Assembly: GCF_047922965.1 (NCBI RefSeq)
Contig: NZ_CP150481.1
Location: forward strand, 2,108,001 to 2,172,000
Direction: 5' to 3'
DNA from: Neptunicella plasticusilytica
GTDB taxonomy: Bacteria > Pseudomonadota > Gammaproteobacteria > Enterobacterales > Alteromonadaceae
Length of the DNA stretch: 64,000 nt
A model generated the notes under the pieces. It was not told the origin of the DNA. It saw only the letters and a program-made list of their open reading frames with translations, and did not search any database. The number at the start of each line of letters is the position of its first letter. The first letter of the stretch is position 1. Shown here piece by piece: positions 50,725 to 59,010 of this stretch. The translations under genes and the position numbers were made by a program.

Positions 50725-50928
50725 ATGAATAAAGACATCAAAATAACCACTGAACAACAACTATTTATCGTACGCTTACCTTGCAGATTGCGCGGTACCT
50801 ACGTTACATGGTTGATGGGATTTGACCCCTACTTCCTCATGAGTCGCGAAACTTACTACCGTCACGCCAAAGAATTGGCAAAGAAATATGGCGTAGAAAT
50901 CCGCAAAAATAGTCCCTATTATCAATAG
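50725..50928 (+). CDS. 67-aa DNA-binding-like satellite protein (copy 1)
   Basis: The peptide contains PYFLMSRETYYRHAKELAKK with YGVEI. This closely resembles the C-terminal segment of the initiator (SMMSKPTYYRHRKDLMVHGI), apparently a winged-helix-type unit. It looks like a stand-alone copy of the initiator C-terminal domain and could compete for or regulate origin binding. It ends seven bases before the Xer site. Identical in copy 2. Confidence 0.6.
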   Translation: MNKDIKITTEQQLFIVRLPCRLRGTYVTWLMGFDPYFLMSRETYYRHAKELAKKYGVEIRKNSPYYQ

Positions 50929-50935
50929 GATAGCC

Positions 50936-50963
50936 AGACTAACTTATATACATTATAGGAATA
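50936..50963 (-). other. Xer site between satellite copies 1 and 2
   Basis: XerD-side arm AGACTAACTTA (50936-50946), centre TATACA (50947-50952), XerC-side arm TTATAGGAATA (50953-50963). The left arm is degenerate and comes from the satellite; the right arm and the next 30 bases equal those of the other two right-hand sites. Tandem copies joined by such a site are typical of Xer-integrated phages and satellites. Confidence 0.78.
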
Positions 50964-51054
50964 TTTATATATTCGAGGATGAATAAGAGTCACCAAGTAT
51001 TAAGTTGTCTTACGACATATGTTGAGGCTCTAAAATATGAAAATGATAATCGTG

Positions 51055-51114
51055 ATTTGGCCAATCAGAGTATCGGCGGACATCACGTCCGGTCGATACT
51101 CTGATTGGCCAAAT
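51055..51114. repeat. Long perfect hairpin of the satellite (copy 2)
   Basis: The same structure as at 47909-47968: 21-bp arms, inner five-bp stem, offset 3146. Its perfect conservation in both copies, including the loop, is expected from recent duplication and gives no separate evidence of constraint. Confidence 0.8.
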
Positions 51115-51122
51115 GAAAGTAA

Positions 51123-51317
51123 TTAAATAGATGTAGAATTTTCAGGAGCAAAAAATGTGGGATATTGTTCTTTGATTTGCTGTCTAACATCGAGCAACAA
51201 ATTTTTAAATCGTGCATCTTCAAGTTTGGAAAGTTGAACTGTCACAAACACATACAACTCTAAAATATCAGTCATATCGAGTTCCAGCTCTAGGAATTGA
51301 TTTTGTGTGTAATCCAT
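51123..51317 (-). CDS. 64-aa acidic satellite protein (copy 2)
   Basis: Identical to the copy 1 protein at 47977-48171. It lies nine bases downstream of the intact initiator and just before the long hairpin. Confidence 0.55.
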   Translation of the reverse strand: MDYTQNQFLELELDMTDILELYVFVTVQLSKLEDARFKNLLLDVRQQIKEQYPTFFAPENSTSI

Positions 51318-51326
51318 TAATTCACC

Positions 51327-52358
51327 TCAAACAGCAGCTTTAGCAGAATAATGGACCATGTTTTTATCAAAGGCCCAATCAGGAATTGAAGCTGCTTTAG
51401 CTTCAAGAATTCTAAACATTGGAATGACATTACTGATTGCTGATTCACATGGCCTCAAGTCAATATTAATGCCATGAACCATTAAGTCCTTACGATGACG
51501 ATAATACGTTGGCTTAGACATCATCGAACGCAAGTCATGCCCTTCAGTCCATAGCGTATAAGTACTTAGTAATTTGTTAGGTAATTTAGACGTAATTTGG
51601 TTGTTGAGCCGTATTTGTTCGGCCATGTCTATTCTCCCCAAGTAGGTGTTAAAAACACTTTGCACAAGCGCCGGATTAAAATCTTTAGCCTGAAGTAAAT
51701 CCAGCTTAGTCAATTCTTTGCCATGCAATCTAAGTTCAATCCTTAATTTATTGTCTGCCCATAACTCTATCCCCTTGTTAATTAACGGCTCAGGTAAGCA
51801 ACCGCTCTTCGTTTTGATTTCTTCAGCTTTGCAATACAACTTGATAGCCCAACGTTCAGATGTTTTCCCAAAGTAAAGCGTTCCCCCTTTCATAGATGGC
51901 CTTCCGTGGCGGGTTTTAGCCTTAAATTCCATTGCGCGAATGAAAGCCAGTACGTCAGCCCGTGTTGGCAATTCAAACGAATAATTAATATCAAGCATCC
52001 CAACATCATAAAGCCCATGCTTAATTTGCTTTAATTCATGCATTGTTGGTGTGAAATTGAATTGCTTAACAATAACTTTAAATGTGTCATATATAAGTGA
52101 GACAAGATCATCAGAACCAAATACATTATGACCCTGAAGGAACTTTGATGGATTGCCACTGACCCATAAATGGGTTGCCATGCCCTGCCCGTTTCCACCG
52201 GTACTCTTTATTGAAATCTTTTTCTCGTAACTGCCCGTAGCCTGTTTGCGCTTCGGGGTTCTCCATTCAACCTGGCCATCCTCATCCATTGAAAAAATCT
52301 CACCTGCATTAAGTGGACAATGAACAAAAGGAAGTGATACGCGAGCCCAATCAATCAA
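51327..52358 (-). CDS. Satellite replication initiator, gpII/Cri type (intact)
   Basis: 343 residues, the full-length version. The pattern matches filamentous-phage and TLC (Cri/gpII, Phage_CRI and Phage_X) initiators: MIDWARVSLPFVHCPLNAGE at the start, VSGNPSKFLQGHNVFGSDDL, YSFELPTRADVLAFIRAMEF, YCKAEEIKTK, LRIELRLHGKEL, and the C-terminal KPTYYRHRKDL unit. Such proteins nick the replication origin for rolling-circle synthesis of single-stranded copies. It can serve both copies if copy 1 is dead. Divergent from the HTH gene. Confidence 0.85.
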   Translation of the reverse strand: MIDWARVSLPFVHCPLNAGEIFSMDEDGQVEWRTPKRKQATGSYEKKISIKSTGGNGQGMATHLWVSGNPSKFLQGHNVFGSDDLVSLIYDTFKVIVKQFNFTPTMHELKQIKHGLYDVGMLDINYSFELPTRADVLAFIRAMEFKAKTRHGRPSMKGGTLYFGKTSERWAIKLYCKAEEIKTKSGCLPEPLINKGIELWADNKLRIELRLHGKELTKLDLLQAKDFNPALVQSVFNTYLGRIDMAEQIRLNNQITSKLPNKLLSTYTLWTEGHDLRSMMSKPTYYRHRKDLMVHGINIDLRPCESAISNVIPMFRILEAKAASIPDWAFDKNMVHYSAKAAV

Positions 52359-52557
52359 GACTATTTACTCAGCATTAGTATCAAAATGAGACAAAAGTCG
52401 GGTATTACTAGACTCCCGACTCAATCCAAAAAAGAACACCATAAAAAACCTGTCAACAACATATTTATTTAAGTTGACTTAACTATATATTTAATTCACA
52501 TCAATAGTAAAGAAAAGTGGTGGTATGCTTAATGAAATATTTAAGTTTGGAGTTAAT

Positions 52558-52919
52558 ATGGCACTCAAAGACGTTATAAAAGACGCAAGGCTGAAGCAGA
52601 ACTTAAAGCAAGAAGATGCTGCCGAAGCAGTTGGTGTGACGGTTCAAACCTATAGCAAATGGGAAAATGGAAAAACAGAACCTAAAGCATCACAGATCGT
52701 GAAAATAGCTAAAACGCTGAATATCTCCATCAAAGAAATTTGCACGGGAGAGTAAGCAGTAAATCAGACCCAATGAGCTTTATGCGTGAGATATCAAAAC
52801 TGTCTCAGCATGTCAGTGAGTTCGACCAGAAAATGGCAATATGGGAAGCAATAGATGATGACGCAACCTATCTGAATATCCTCAAAGGATATAGTCCCTT
52901 ACCGGAAGAGATTAAGTAG
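52558..52919 (+). pseudogene. HTH regulator of the satellite (copy 2, frameshifted)
   Basis: Identical to the copy 1 regulator up to residue 63. A missing A (CACGGG instead of CACAGGG near 52745) then ends the frame after KEICTGE, giving a 65-residue product. The HTH domain is retained but the C-terminal helical part is lost, so the product might bind DNA poorly or act as a dominant form. Downstream sequence still matches copy 1. Confidence 0.82.
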
Positions 52920-53176
52920 AACACCCCCTTTGAAAGTACGCAATCCGCACTAGAGAACCATACACAATATATATCTATATGTTGTGTATGGATAAGTCAT
53001 CAATCGACCGACACAGCAAGTTTGCTTGCGAGGAAAGGTGGATTAAAAAGACTGGTTTAGCAGGGCGCGATTTAGCCTGCAGGCTGCTTTTATGGCTTGG
53101 TGGCGCGTAGATACTCCTTCACTGTCATTCTGGCCGAAAAAGGCGTTTACCGCTTCGCTGCATGCCCTAAAGGGCA

Positions 53177-53818
53177 TCAAGTAAGATTAAGATAGGAGCC
53201 GTAAAAAACTAAAAGCACACCAAAAACTTGCCAGTCAATGCTACCAATAGCGAAGTGTTCCACCTTATTATTTAAATCAGAGAGTTTATTATGACTTTCC
53301 GAGATCAATTCATTTAACTTAGTTTCTTGCTTAGAAAGCTTGGTTTCAATGCCTTTTTTTATAGCCTTCATCTGATTTCGCTGCTGAATAAATTGTTTCT
53401 CCATATGCTTGTAGAGTTCATCTATAGTAGCTGGAGGAGGCTCCACCACTACCATAGTGGCCACCGCGTTCGCACCGATCCCGATAGAAGCATTGGCAGT
53501 AAATGCGTGTGTCTCCCGCTGGATAAAAGGGTTGGTGCGAAACGTCATTTTATAATACTCGAAAAAACTGACTCCCTTAAATCTAGACAAATTAGAGTTA
53601 ATTGAGAGTAAAACAATAACGGCACCTAGCATGCTTATAAATGCGGATAAACGAGATTCAAATGTATTGTTATCTAAGCAAGCAATGCCTATGTCAAAAC
53701 AAGGTAAATGAATATATAACTGATGTGTAATCAATATGACAAGGAAGATGCAAAAGAGCTTGTAAGTCCTAATTACCCAGACTAAAAACAAAGGAATTAT
53801 TTTAAAATTATTCATCAC
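53177..53818 (-). CDS. Satellite membrane protein with coiled coil (copy 2)
   Basis: Identical to the copy 1 protein at 50031-50672: two N-terminal helices, a coiled coil and a final hydrophobic segment. Role unknown. Confidence 0.6.
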   Translation of the reverse strand: MMNNFKIIPLFLVWVIRTYKLFCIFLVILITHQLYIHLPCFDIGIACLDNNTFESRLSAFISMLGAVIVLLSINSNLSRFKGVSFFEYYKMTFRTNPFIQRETHAFTANASIGIGANAVATMVVVEPPPATIDELYKHMEKQFIQQRNQMKAIKKGIETKLSKQETKLNELISESHNKLSDLNNKVEHFAIGSIDWQVFGVLLVFYGSYLNLT

Positions 53819-53870
53819 ACAATAAACCGAATATTATATTTAGTAGCAAAACAATGGCACAGACTGCGAC

Positions 53871-54074
53871 ATGAATAAAGACATCAAAATAACCACTGAA
53901 CAACAACTATTTATCGTACGCTTACCTTGCAGATTGCGCGGTACCTACGTTACATGGTTGATGGGATTTGACCCCTACTTCCTCATGAGTCGCGAAACTT
54001 ACTACCGTCACGCCAAAGAATTGGCAAAGAAATATGGCGTAGAAATCCGCAAAAATAGTCCCTATTATCAATAG
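53871..54074 (+). CDS. 67-aa DNA-binding-like satellite protein (copy 2)
   Basis: Identical to the copy 1 protein at 50725-50928, with the SRETYYRHAKEL unit similar to the initiator C terminus. It ends seven bases before the last Xer site. Confidence 0.6.
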   Translation: MNKDIKITTEQQLFIVRLPCRLRGTYVTWLMGFDPYFLMSRETYYRHAKELAKKYGVEIRKNSPYYQ

Positions 54075-54081
54075 GATAGCC

Positions 54082-54109
54082 AGACTAACTTATATACATT
54101 ATAGGAATA
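54082..54109 (-). other. Right boundary Xer site of the mobile stack (attR)
   Basis: Same 28 bp as at 50936-50963. It is followed by TTTATATATTCGAGGACGAAT, which differs from the satellite version (GGATGAAT) and then turns into unrelated chromosomal sequence. The XerC-side arm TTATAGGAATA is therefore the host arm. Joined to the XerD arm at 6819, it would rebuild the empty dif site. Confidence 0.8.
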
Positions 54110-54130
54110 TTTATATATTCGAGGACGAAT

Positions 54131-54649
54131 CAAAGCCGTTCAGCCAGATTTGGTTGTTGTCGGGTTTTAGCTGGGTTATTTAGTTGGTTTCGAAATTAGC
54201 TGCTACGTGAAATCTGCAACAGGATTTGGCCGTTATTTTATTCAGCAAAAACGCTGTGTGGTTAGATCAGGGTTTAAAATCAATCTCGGATGGTGCGTTT
54301 GCTTATAGGATAAGAACTTAGCAAGAAAATTTGATTCTGAGGTTTGTAAAACTGACGGTTAATTAATCGTGCGCTACATAAAATTTTCCAAACTTTGCGA
54401 GCCTAACTCGCCAAGATTTTACGCAGCGTGATTTGGTTTTCTTGGCTTTTTCAAAACACCCACCTGATAACTTCGCTGTCATTTCGGGTGCTTCATACTT
54501 TGCCCAATATTCGCCAACATAGAACTAATATCGAAGGATTAAACGCATGCCTTAGCAGACTGCTATACTCATATGCACTCGGTATTTTTTCGCAAAAAAA
54601 CTGCGTAAAGCTGAACAAATTCATTCTGTTAATACTCAAGGAATAAACT
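54131..54649. other. Noncoding terminus DNA right of dif
   Basis: About 520 bases without a supported gene. An open frame at 54428-54646 has no ribosome binding site or protein-like pattern. Nothing else stands out. Confidence 0.5.
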
Positions 54650-54892
54650 ATGTTAGGTGAAAATCACTCTCTAATGCACGACTTCCCGGAGCACAAATCT
54701 ACCATCGAGACTCTGGTTAAAAGCGATAAAGCCTTTGCTAGCAATATGAAACAGTATGACGCTCTAGATAAAGAGATAAGAACGCTGGAACTCAATAATT
54801 CCCCTGTAGACGATGAAGCAATGGCTCAGAAAAAACACCAGCGGGCCATGCTAAAAGATGCTCTTTACCAATGCCTGTTAGCGGCAAATTAA
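54650..54892 (+). CDS. YdcH-like protein (DUF465)
   Basis: 80 residues with an AAGGAA site before the ATG. The DUF465 pattern is clear: DFPEHKSTIETLVKSDKAFA, MKQYDALDKEIRTLEL and MAQKKHQRAMLKDALYQCLL. These are small coiled-coil proteins of unknown function, common in gammaproteobacteria. First chromosomal gene to the right of dif. Confidence 0.88.
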   Translation: MLGENHSLMHDFPEHKSTIETLVKSDKAFASNMKQYDALDKEIRTLELNNSPVDDEAMAQKKHQRAMLKDALYQCLLAAN

Positions 54893-54947
54893 ATAGCTTT
54901 ATTAAAAAGTTTAATATGTTGGATATGGCGGATTGTCTTGTTCGCTG

Positions 54948-55157
54948 TTAGCAACAAGTATTGCCTTGTTGTATGGGGGGACATTTTACCGTGCCATAGG
55001 AGCAAAACACACAGCAATCACCTTTGCGTGGTTTTAAAACCCTATTACAACCTTCACATAGGTAAAACCACTGACATGCATCGGTTGGCATTTTTTCCGT
55101 TTTAATATGCCCACACTCGGGGCACGTGATGGCTGAATAAAGTTCGATATGTTGCAT
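54948..55157 (-). CDS. GDCCVxC domain small protein
   Basis: 69 residues with the diagnostic KGDCCVFCSYGTVKCPPIQ and an N-terminal CPECGH zinc knuckle; ACQWFYLCEGCNRVLKPR lies between. The family (some members are selenoproteins) is thought to handle mercury or other thiophilic metals or redox chemistry, but its function is not settled. Convergent with ydcH. Confidence 0.88.
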   Translation of the reverse strand: MQHIELYSAITCPECGHIKTEKMPTDACQWFYLCEGCNRVLKPRKGDCCVFCSYGTVKCPPIQQGNTCC

Positions 55158-55241
55158 AATTAGCCCTTAATTTTATGCTGCCAATCAAACTGGCCAAATC
55201 AACTTCTTGTAATTCACCCTTCGCAAACGACTAACGGTCGT

Positions 55242-56594
55242 TTACACAACTACCCTATTACGTCCGGTTTGTTTAGCTCTATACAAGGCATTATCGGCTC
55301 GTTTGAACAAACTGTCGGCATCGTCATTAACTGCAAAACTCGCTACACCAATACTCACAGTAAATGTGGGTAAGTCATTTTCTGTCCCGACTGAAATATG
55401 TTGACGTAATGCCTCAGCGGTATTGAAGGCATCATCTTGATCAATGTTACGGAGTAATATAGCAAACTCTTCCCCGCCCAAACGGAATATGTGATCTGTA
55501 GCGCGTAAACGTTGACGTAAACTATTGACCAATAATCGCAGCACGTCATCTCCCGTATCATGGCCATAGGTATCATTAATCTTTTTAAAGTGATCGACGT
55601 CTAAAATCAACAAGCTTAGTGCACTGCCGCGAGCGGCCAGTTTTATTTCTACTTCAATTTGCTCATCCCACTTATGCCGGTTATAAGCATTGGTTAATTT
55701 GTCGCGAGTGGCTAACTCCAGTAAGTGTTGCTGGACTTCTTCACGATCGACTAAATCTTGCGATAACCGATCCATCATTTGTTCCAGCTCATGTTCTAAA
55801 TCACTAAGCTCATCCTGGTGTTGGCTGTTTTTCTTGTGTGTAGATGAATTGACACCTTTAATGGAATGACTCAGTACCTGCACCTGCCCTTGTAATGCGC
55901 CAATCCGATGACGGAAAGACTGAATGATATAAAGTGTTAAATAGATGCCGATACATAGGCCGCTAATGCCAAGTACGGCATTAACCAGCATAAATTCCTG
56001 CTCATGTTTTTCTGCATATTTAGCCACCTCAAGCGTTAAATTCTCCAATTGTTGCAACAGTTGACTTACCTGTTTATCTATTTCGTCATCTTGTTGTTCA
56101 ATATTTTGCCAATTTGGAGGCCCGCTATGAGCGTTAATCGCAATGGTAAATTGCTGCTCAAAGTTGAGCCGAGCCACCTGTAAATCCTGCAATACTTTGA
56201 TGACAGAGTGATGCTCAGTTAATTTTAACCTTACCCTGTCATTTTTCATGCCGTCCTGAATAATGTTCACAGCTTTATTCAACTGATCATTGAGCTTTTG
56301 GCTATAACCATTAAATTCATCCAGCAAACTTGGAGCGTAATCACTTGAGGTGTTTGTGTTAAACATACTCAAGCGCACTTTTTCCATTAGTATGTGTTGG
56401 GTTAACTGTAAACGTTCAACATTGGCAATAACCTCAGTTAGCGGAATATCAACTTCCGCCACTTCACGCATTTCAAGATCGATTTGTTGCAACTTGTACA
56501 CTGAATAGACAATTACAAGAAATAAAAACGACAGCAAAATTGCTGATAAACCACCAATTTTGCGGGTTAAGGAGAATTTAAGCCAGTTCGACAT
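55242..56594 (-). CDS. Membrane diguanylate cyclase (GGDEF)
   Basis: 450 residues: membrane helix 1 (IGGLSAILLSFLFLVIVYSV), a periplasmic helical sensor region of about 160 residues like four-helix-bundle chemoreceptor sensors, helix 2 (VLGISGLCIGIYLTLYII), a coiled coil, and a GGDEF domain. The active site is RLGGEEFAIL, and DVDHFKKINDTYGHDTGDDV supplies the GTP/Mg-binding residues. No RxxD inhibition site is obvious immediately upstream of GGEEF. It makes cyclic di-GMP in response to an unknown periplasmic signal. Confidence 0.92.
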   Translation of the reverse strand: MSNWLKFSLTRKIGGLSAILLSFLFLVIVYSVYKLQQIDLEMREVAEVDIPLTEVIANVERLQLTQHILMEKVRLSMFNTNTSSDYAPSLLDEFNGYSQKLNDQLNKAVNIIQDGMKNDRVRLKLTEHHSVIKVLQDLQVARLNFEQQFTIAINAHSGPPNWQNIEQQDDEIDKQVSQLLQQLENLTLEVAKYAEKHEQEFMLVNAVLGISGLCIGIYLTLYIIQSFRHRIGALQGQVQVLSHSIKGVNSSTHKKNSQHQDELSDLEHELEQMMDRLSQDLVDREEVQQHLLELATRDKLTNAYNRHKWDEQIEVEIKLAARGSALSLLILDVDHFKKINDTYGHDTGDDVLRLLVNSLRQRLRATDHIFRLGGEEFAILLRNIDQDDAFNTAEALRQHISVGTENDLPTFTVSIGVASFAVNDDADSLFKRADNALYRAKQTGRNRVVV

Positions 56595-56668
56595 CGGATC
56601 TCATCAGACAAATTAAAAACAAAAGCCTAACAGATTCATATAGTTGAAACATAGTGTAGGCATCAATA

Positions 56669-56704
56669 TTCGGCAGTGTATTGCATATACAATACACTGC
56701 CGAA
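56669..56704. repeat. Perfect 15-bp inverted repeat
   Basis: TTCGGCAGTGTATTG (56669-56683) and CAATACACTGCCGAA (56690-56704) pair perfectly around CATATA. It lies between the TonB receptor stop and the cyclase start, both on the minus strand. It may terminate the receptor transcript (no T run) or act as an operator for the cyclase gene. Confidence 0.8.
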
Positions 56705-56756
56705 CCCGATCCACTACGACTGCGGCTTTGTGGTTAATGGTATTATAAGCTTAGGT

Positions 56757-58814
56757 TCAAAAATGATATTGAGCTGTTAACCGAATGGTGCGCGGTTCGA
56801 TAGGATGAAAATGATTATCTTCGATGCCATCTGCCGGCTCACCAGGTAAACGTGATGCATAAAAGTAGTCAATGTCATGATCCTTGCGGTCAAACAGATT
56901 GAGTAGTTCCAACTTTAAGCCAAAAGCTCCCCAGTTTTTGCCAAATTGAGCATTGACGATGCTGGAAGGCTCGGATTTTATTTGGTCATTTTCCAGTAAT
57001 GGACGCTCACCAAAATGACGTAATCTGGCACTGGCAAACCAGCCGTTTTCAAAAACAGCAGAGGCTCCAAGCTGTAACACCTGATTGATTGCGCCGGGAA
57101 CTTTATCGCCATCCTCACTGTAGTTGGTAAACTCGGAATCGGTCACGGTGTATTCAAGATCCAGTGTCCATATATCATTAATGCGATAATAACTTGTAAG
57201 TTCAATACCTTTACGTTTGCTTGGGCGGCTGGCTTCGGTATTGCCTGCATCGCCGACAAACAATAGTTCGCTATCCAGTGATAATGTCCAAAGCGATATC
57301 GACGAATTGAAGCTTGAGCCTACATTAAATCGCATACCTAATTCGGCACCATGCGATTTGACCAGCGGATCAACCGGATCAATTTGGCTGCCATCATTAG
57401 GATCAACAACGCTGGTAGTGCCTCGTGCATCATTGGAATGGAAGCCCTGCCCTGCGGCAATATACACTTCTGCGGTATCGCTTAGTTTGTAAGTCGCGCT
57501 GCCCTTAACTGATAGCAAATTGGCGTCACGTTGGCCGTTATTGGCGGATAAATCCACGTCATTAATATTGTGGTCAATTCGGCTGGTCACATCAAAGTCA
57601 TAATAGTCATACCGCAAACCAACGGAAGTGCGGAAATTATTGCTCCAGTCGCGCTCATTTTTGGCGTAGAGCGCCCAACTCAATTCATCGACCTGATCGC
57701 TACGGACAGCCCCCCGGCGCTGCTTGTCGGTGCTTTTATACAAACCGACTTCACCAATATCGTCATAACGGGTTTCAAACCCCAAGGTGGTTCGCATAGA
57801 TTGGGCATCGATATGCCAATGGCCGGATGCGCCGTAAATACGCCTATTATCCACTTGTTCAAACTGGTCGCCATTAACCGGATCATCTAAGAAATAGGTG
57901 AAGTTGGAAAACAGATCAAGGTCGTAGTCAATCGCATAAACCGATAATGAACCCTGCTGGGAATCCCAGTTAGCACTTAGGCTATAACGACTGGAATCGC
58001 CGCCCAGACTTGGATCAATAGAACCCAATTGATCAATTAAGCCCGAATCTACCGCACGTTGCGGGATCTGATCGGCACTGTTCCAGCTATTATCGTAGGC
58101 CATCGCTGTAATGGACAATTCTCCACCCCAACGCTGTTGTGAATGCTTCACCAAGACATTGATTTTATCCACGTCTTCATCAATATCAGTCCAGGGGCCG
58201 GCATAGCTTTGCTGTTCGATTGCATACAGCAGCTCGCCGCCCAGTACCTTAGCCTGACTGTTCGCCAGTAATAACCGCTGATACTGGTCTTCCCCCAAAG
58301 TAATTTGAGCAAAGCCCTGTTCTAGCCTGGATTGCGTGTTAAAAAAAGCGCTGCCAGCACCGGAAAAATCACCGGTTTCGGCATAATATGGGCCTTTTTT
58401 ATAGGCCATATTGGCAACCAGTTCGGGAATAATAAAATTGATATCGGTATAACCTTGTCCATGACCGTGAGTGCGCATATTAACTGGCATACCATCGACG
58501 AAAGTGGCAAAGTCAGTACCATGATCCAGATTAAAACCGCGCAAAAAATATTGGTTGGCTTTACCGCTACCGCTATGTTGGGTGGCGACCATTCCAGGCA
58601 CCAGCTCCATTAACTCGCCGGTACGCAGTAATGGACGTACACTGATTTCCGCCTCACCGACAAAGCCCTCGGAGGCAGAGATAGCCGAACCGATTAAATC
58701 CGTGTCATGGCCCAAAATAGTGATTTTCTCAATCTTGTCGTCGGCAACAACTTGCGCTGCGATGGTGGCAAGTAATACGGCGCTGGCAATCATATGTAAT
58801 CGGGGCTGTCTCAT
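56757..58814 (-). CDS. TonB-dependent outer-membrane receptor
   Basis: 685 residues from ATG 58814, with signal peptide RLHMIASAVLLATIAAQVVA. The plug domain has GELMELVPGMVATQHSG, RGFNLDHGTDFATFVDGMPV and the unusual His-rich NMRTHGHGQGYTDINF; the barrel ends in LTAQYHF with the terminal Phe. This type, with the THGHGQGY loop, is common in marine bacteria; the substrate is unknown and the His loop may point to a metal or metal complex. AGGAAG lies 12 bases upstream, and the frame opens eight codons earlier. Confidence 0.9.
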   Translation of the reverse strand: MRQPRLHMIASAVLLATIAAQVVADDKIEKITILGHDTDLIGSAISASEGFVGEAEISVRPLLRTGELMELVPGMVATQHSGSGKANQYFLRGFNLDHGTDFATFVDGMPVNMRTHGHGQGYTDINFIIPELVANMAYKKGPYYAETGDFSGAGSAFFNTQSRLEQGFAQITLGEDQYQRLLLANSQAKVLGGELLYAIEQQSYAGPWTDIDEDVDKINVLVKHSQQRWGGELSITAMAYDNSWNSADQIPQRAVDSGLIDQLGSIDPSLGGDSSRYSLSANWDSQQGSLSVYAIDYDLDLFSNFTYFLDDPVNGDQFEQVDNRRIYGASGHWHIDAQSMRTTLGFETRYDDIGEVGLYKSTDKQRRGAVRSDQVDELSWALYAKNERDWSNNFRTSVGLRYDYYDFDVTSRIDHNINDVDLSANNGQRDANLLSVKGSATYKLSDTAEVYIAAGQGFHSNDARGTTSVVDPNDGSQIDPVDPLVKSHGAELGMRFNVGSSFNSSISLWTLSLDSELLFVGDAGNTEASRPSKRKGIELTSYYRINDIWTLDLEYTVTDSEFTNYSEDGDKVPGAINQVLQLGASAVFENGWFASARLRHFGERPLLENDQIKSEPSSIVNAQFGKNWGAFGLKLELLNLFDRKDHDIDYFYASRLPGEPADGIEDNHFHPIEPRTIRLTAQYHF

Positions 58815-59010
58815 TATTAATATCACTTCCTGATTCATCTATTGTTATTCGATATTCTATGGCTGGAATACGCAAAAAATGCGGACTCTACTATTAAACG
58901 TGCGAATCGCCAAACTGGATGCGCTAAACAAAACAAATCCCAGGATTAACGTTGAATATCAATGCAGTTTGGTTTCTTATAGCGCTTTTACTATCCAAGT
59001 GGTTGTTGGT

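Larger units (their letters stand above)
21320..50952. mobile_element. TLC-like satellite, copy 1, split by the Tn7-like transposon
   Basis: Copy 1 consists of 21320-21375 and 47853-50952 with a 26,477-bp transposon between. The distance between equivalent Xer centres (21320 to 50947) is 29,627 bp. Subtracting the transposon and the four duplicated bases leaves 3146 bp, the same as copy 2. Genes: 64-aa protein, initiator (frameshifted here), HTH regulator (intact here), 213-aa membrane protein, 67-aa protein. There are no coat, assembly or integrase genes, so it needs host XerCD and probably a helper phage. Confidence 0.85.
50947..54098. mobile_element. TLC-like satellite, copy 2
   Basis: A 3146-bp unit between equivalent Xer centres, nearly identical to copy 1 apart from a restored C run in the initiator and a one-base deletion in the regulator. 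Gene content (gpII/Cri-type initiator, HTH regulator, small proteins, no virion genes, no integrase) matches the concept of the Vibrio TLC satellite, which also integrates at dif. No helper phage is visible in this window. Confidence 0.85.

Noticed and set aside
6494..54216. Shared 15-mer GCTACGTGAAATCTG at 21470 and 54202, with a related arm at 6494-6506
   Set aside because: A few shared 15-mers are expected by chance in 64 kb, and the flanking sequence does not match.
54428..54646. 72-codon open frame right of dif
   Set aside because: No ribosome binding site, low-complexity hydrophobic composition and no family resemblance.
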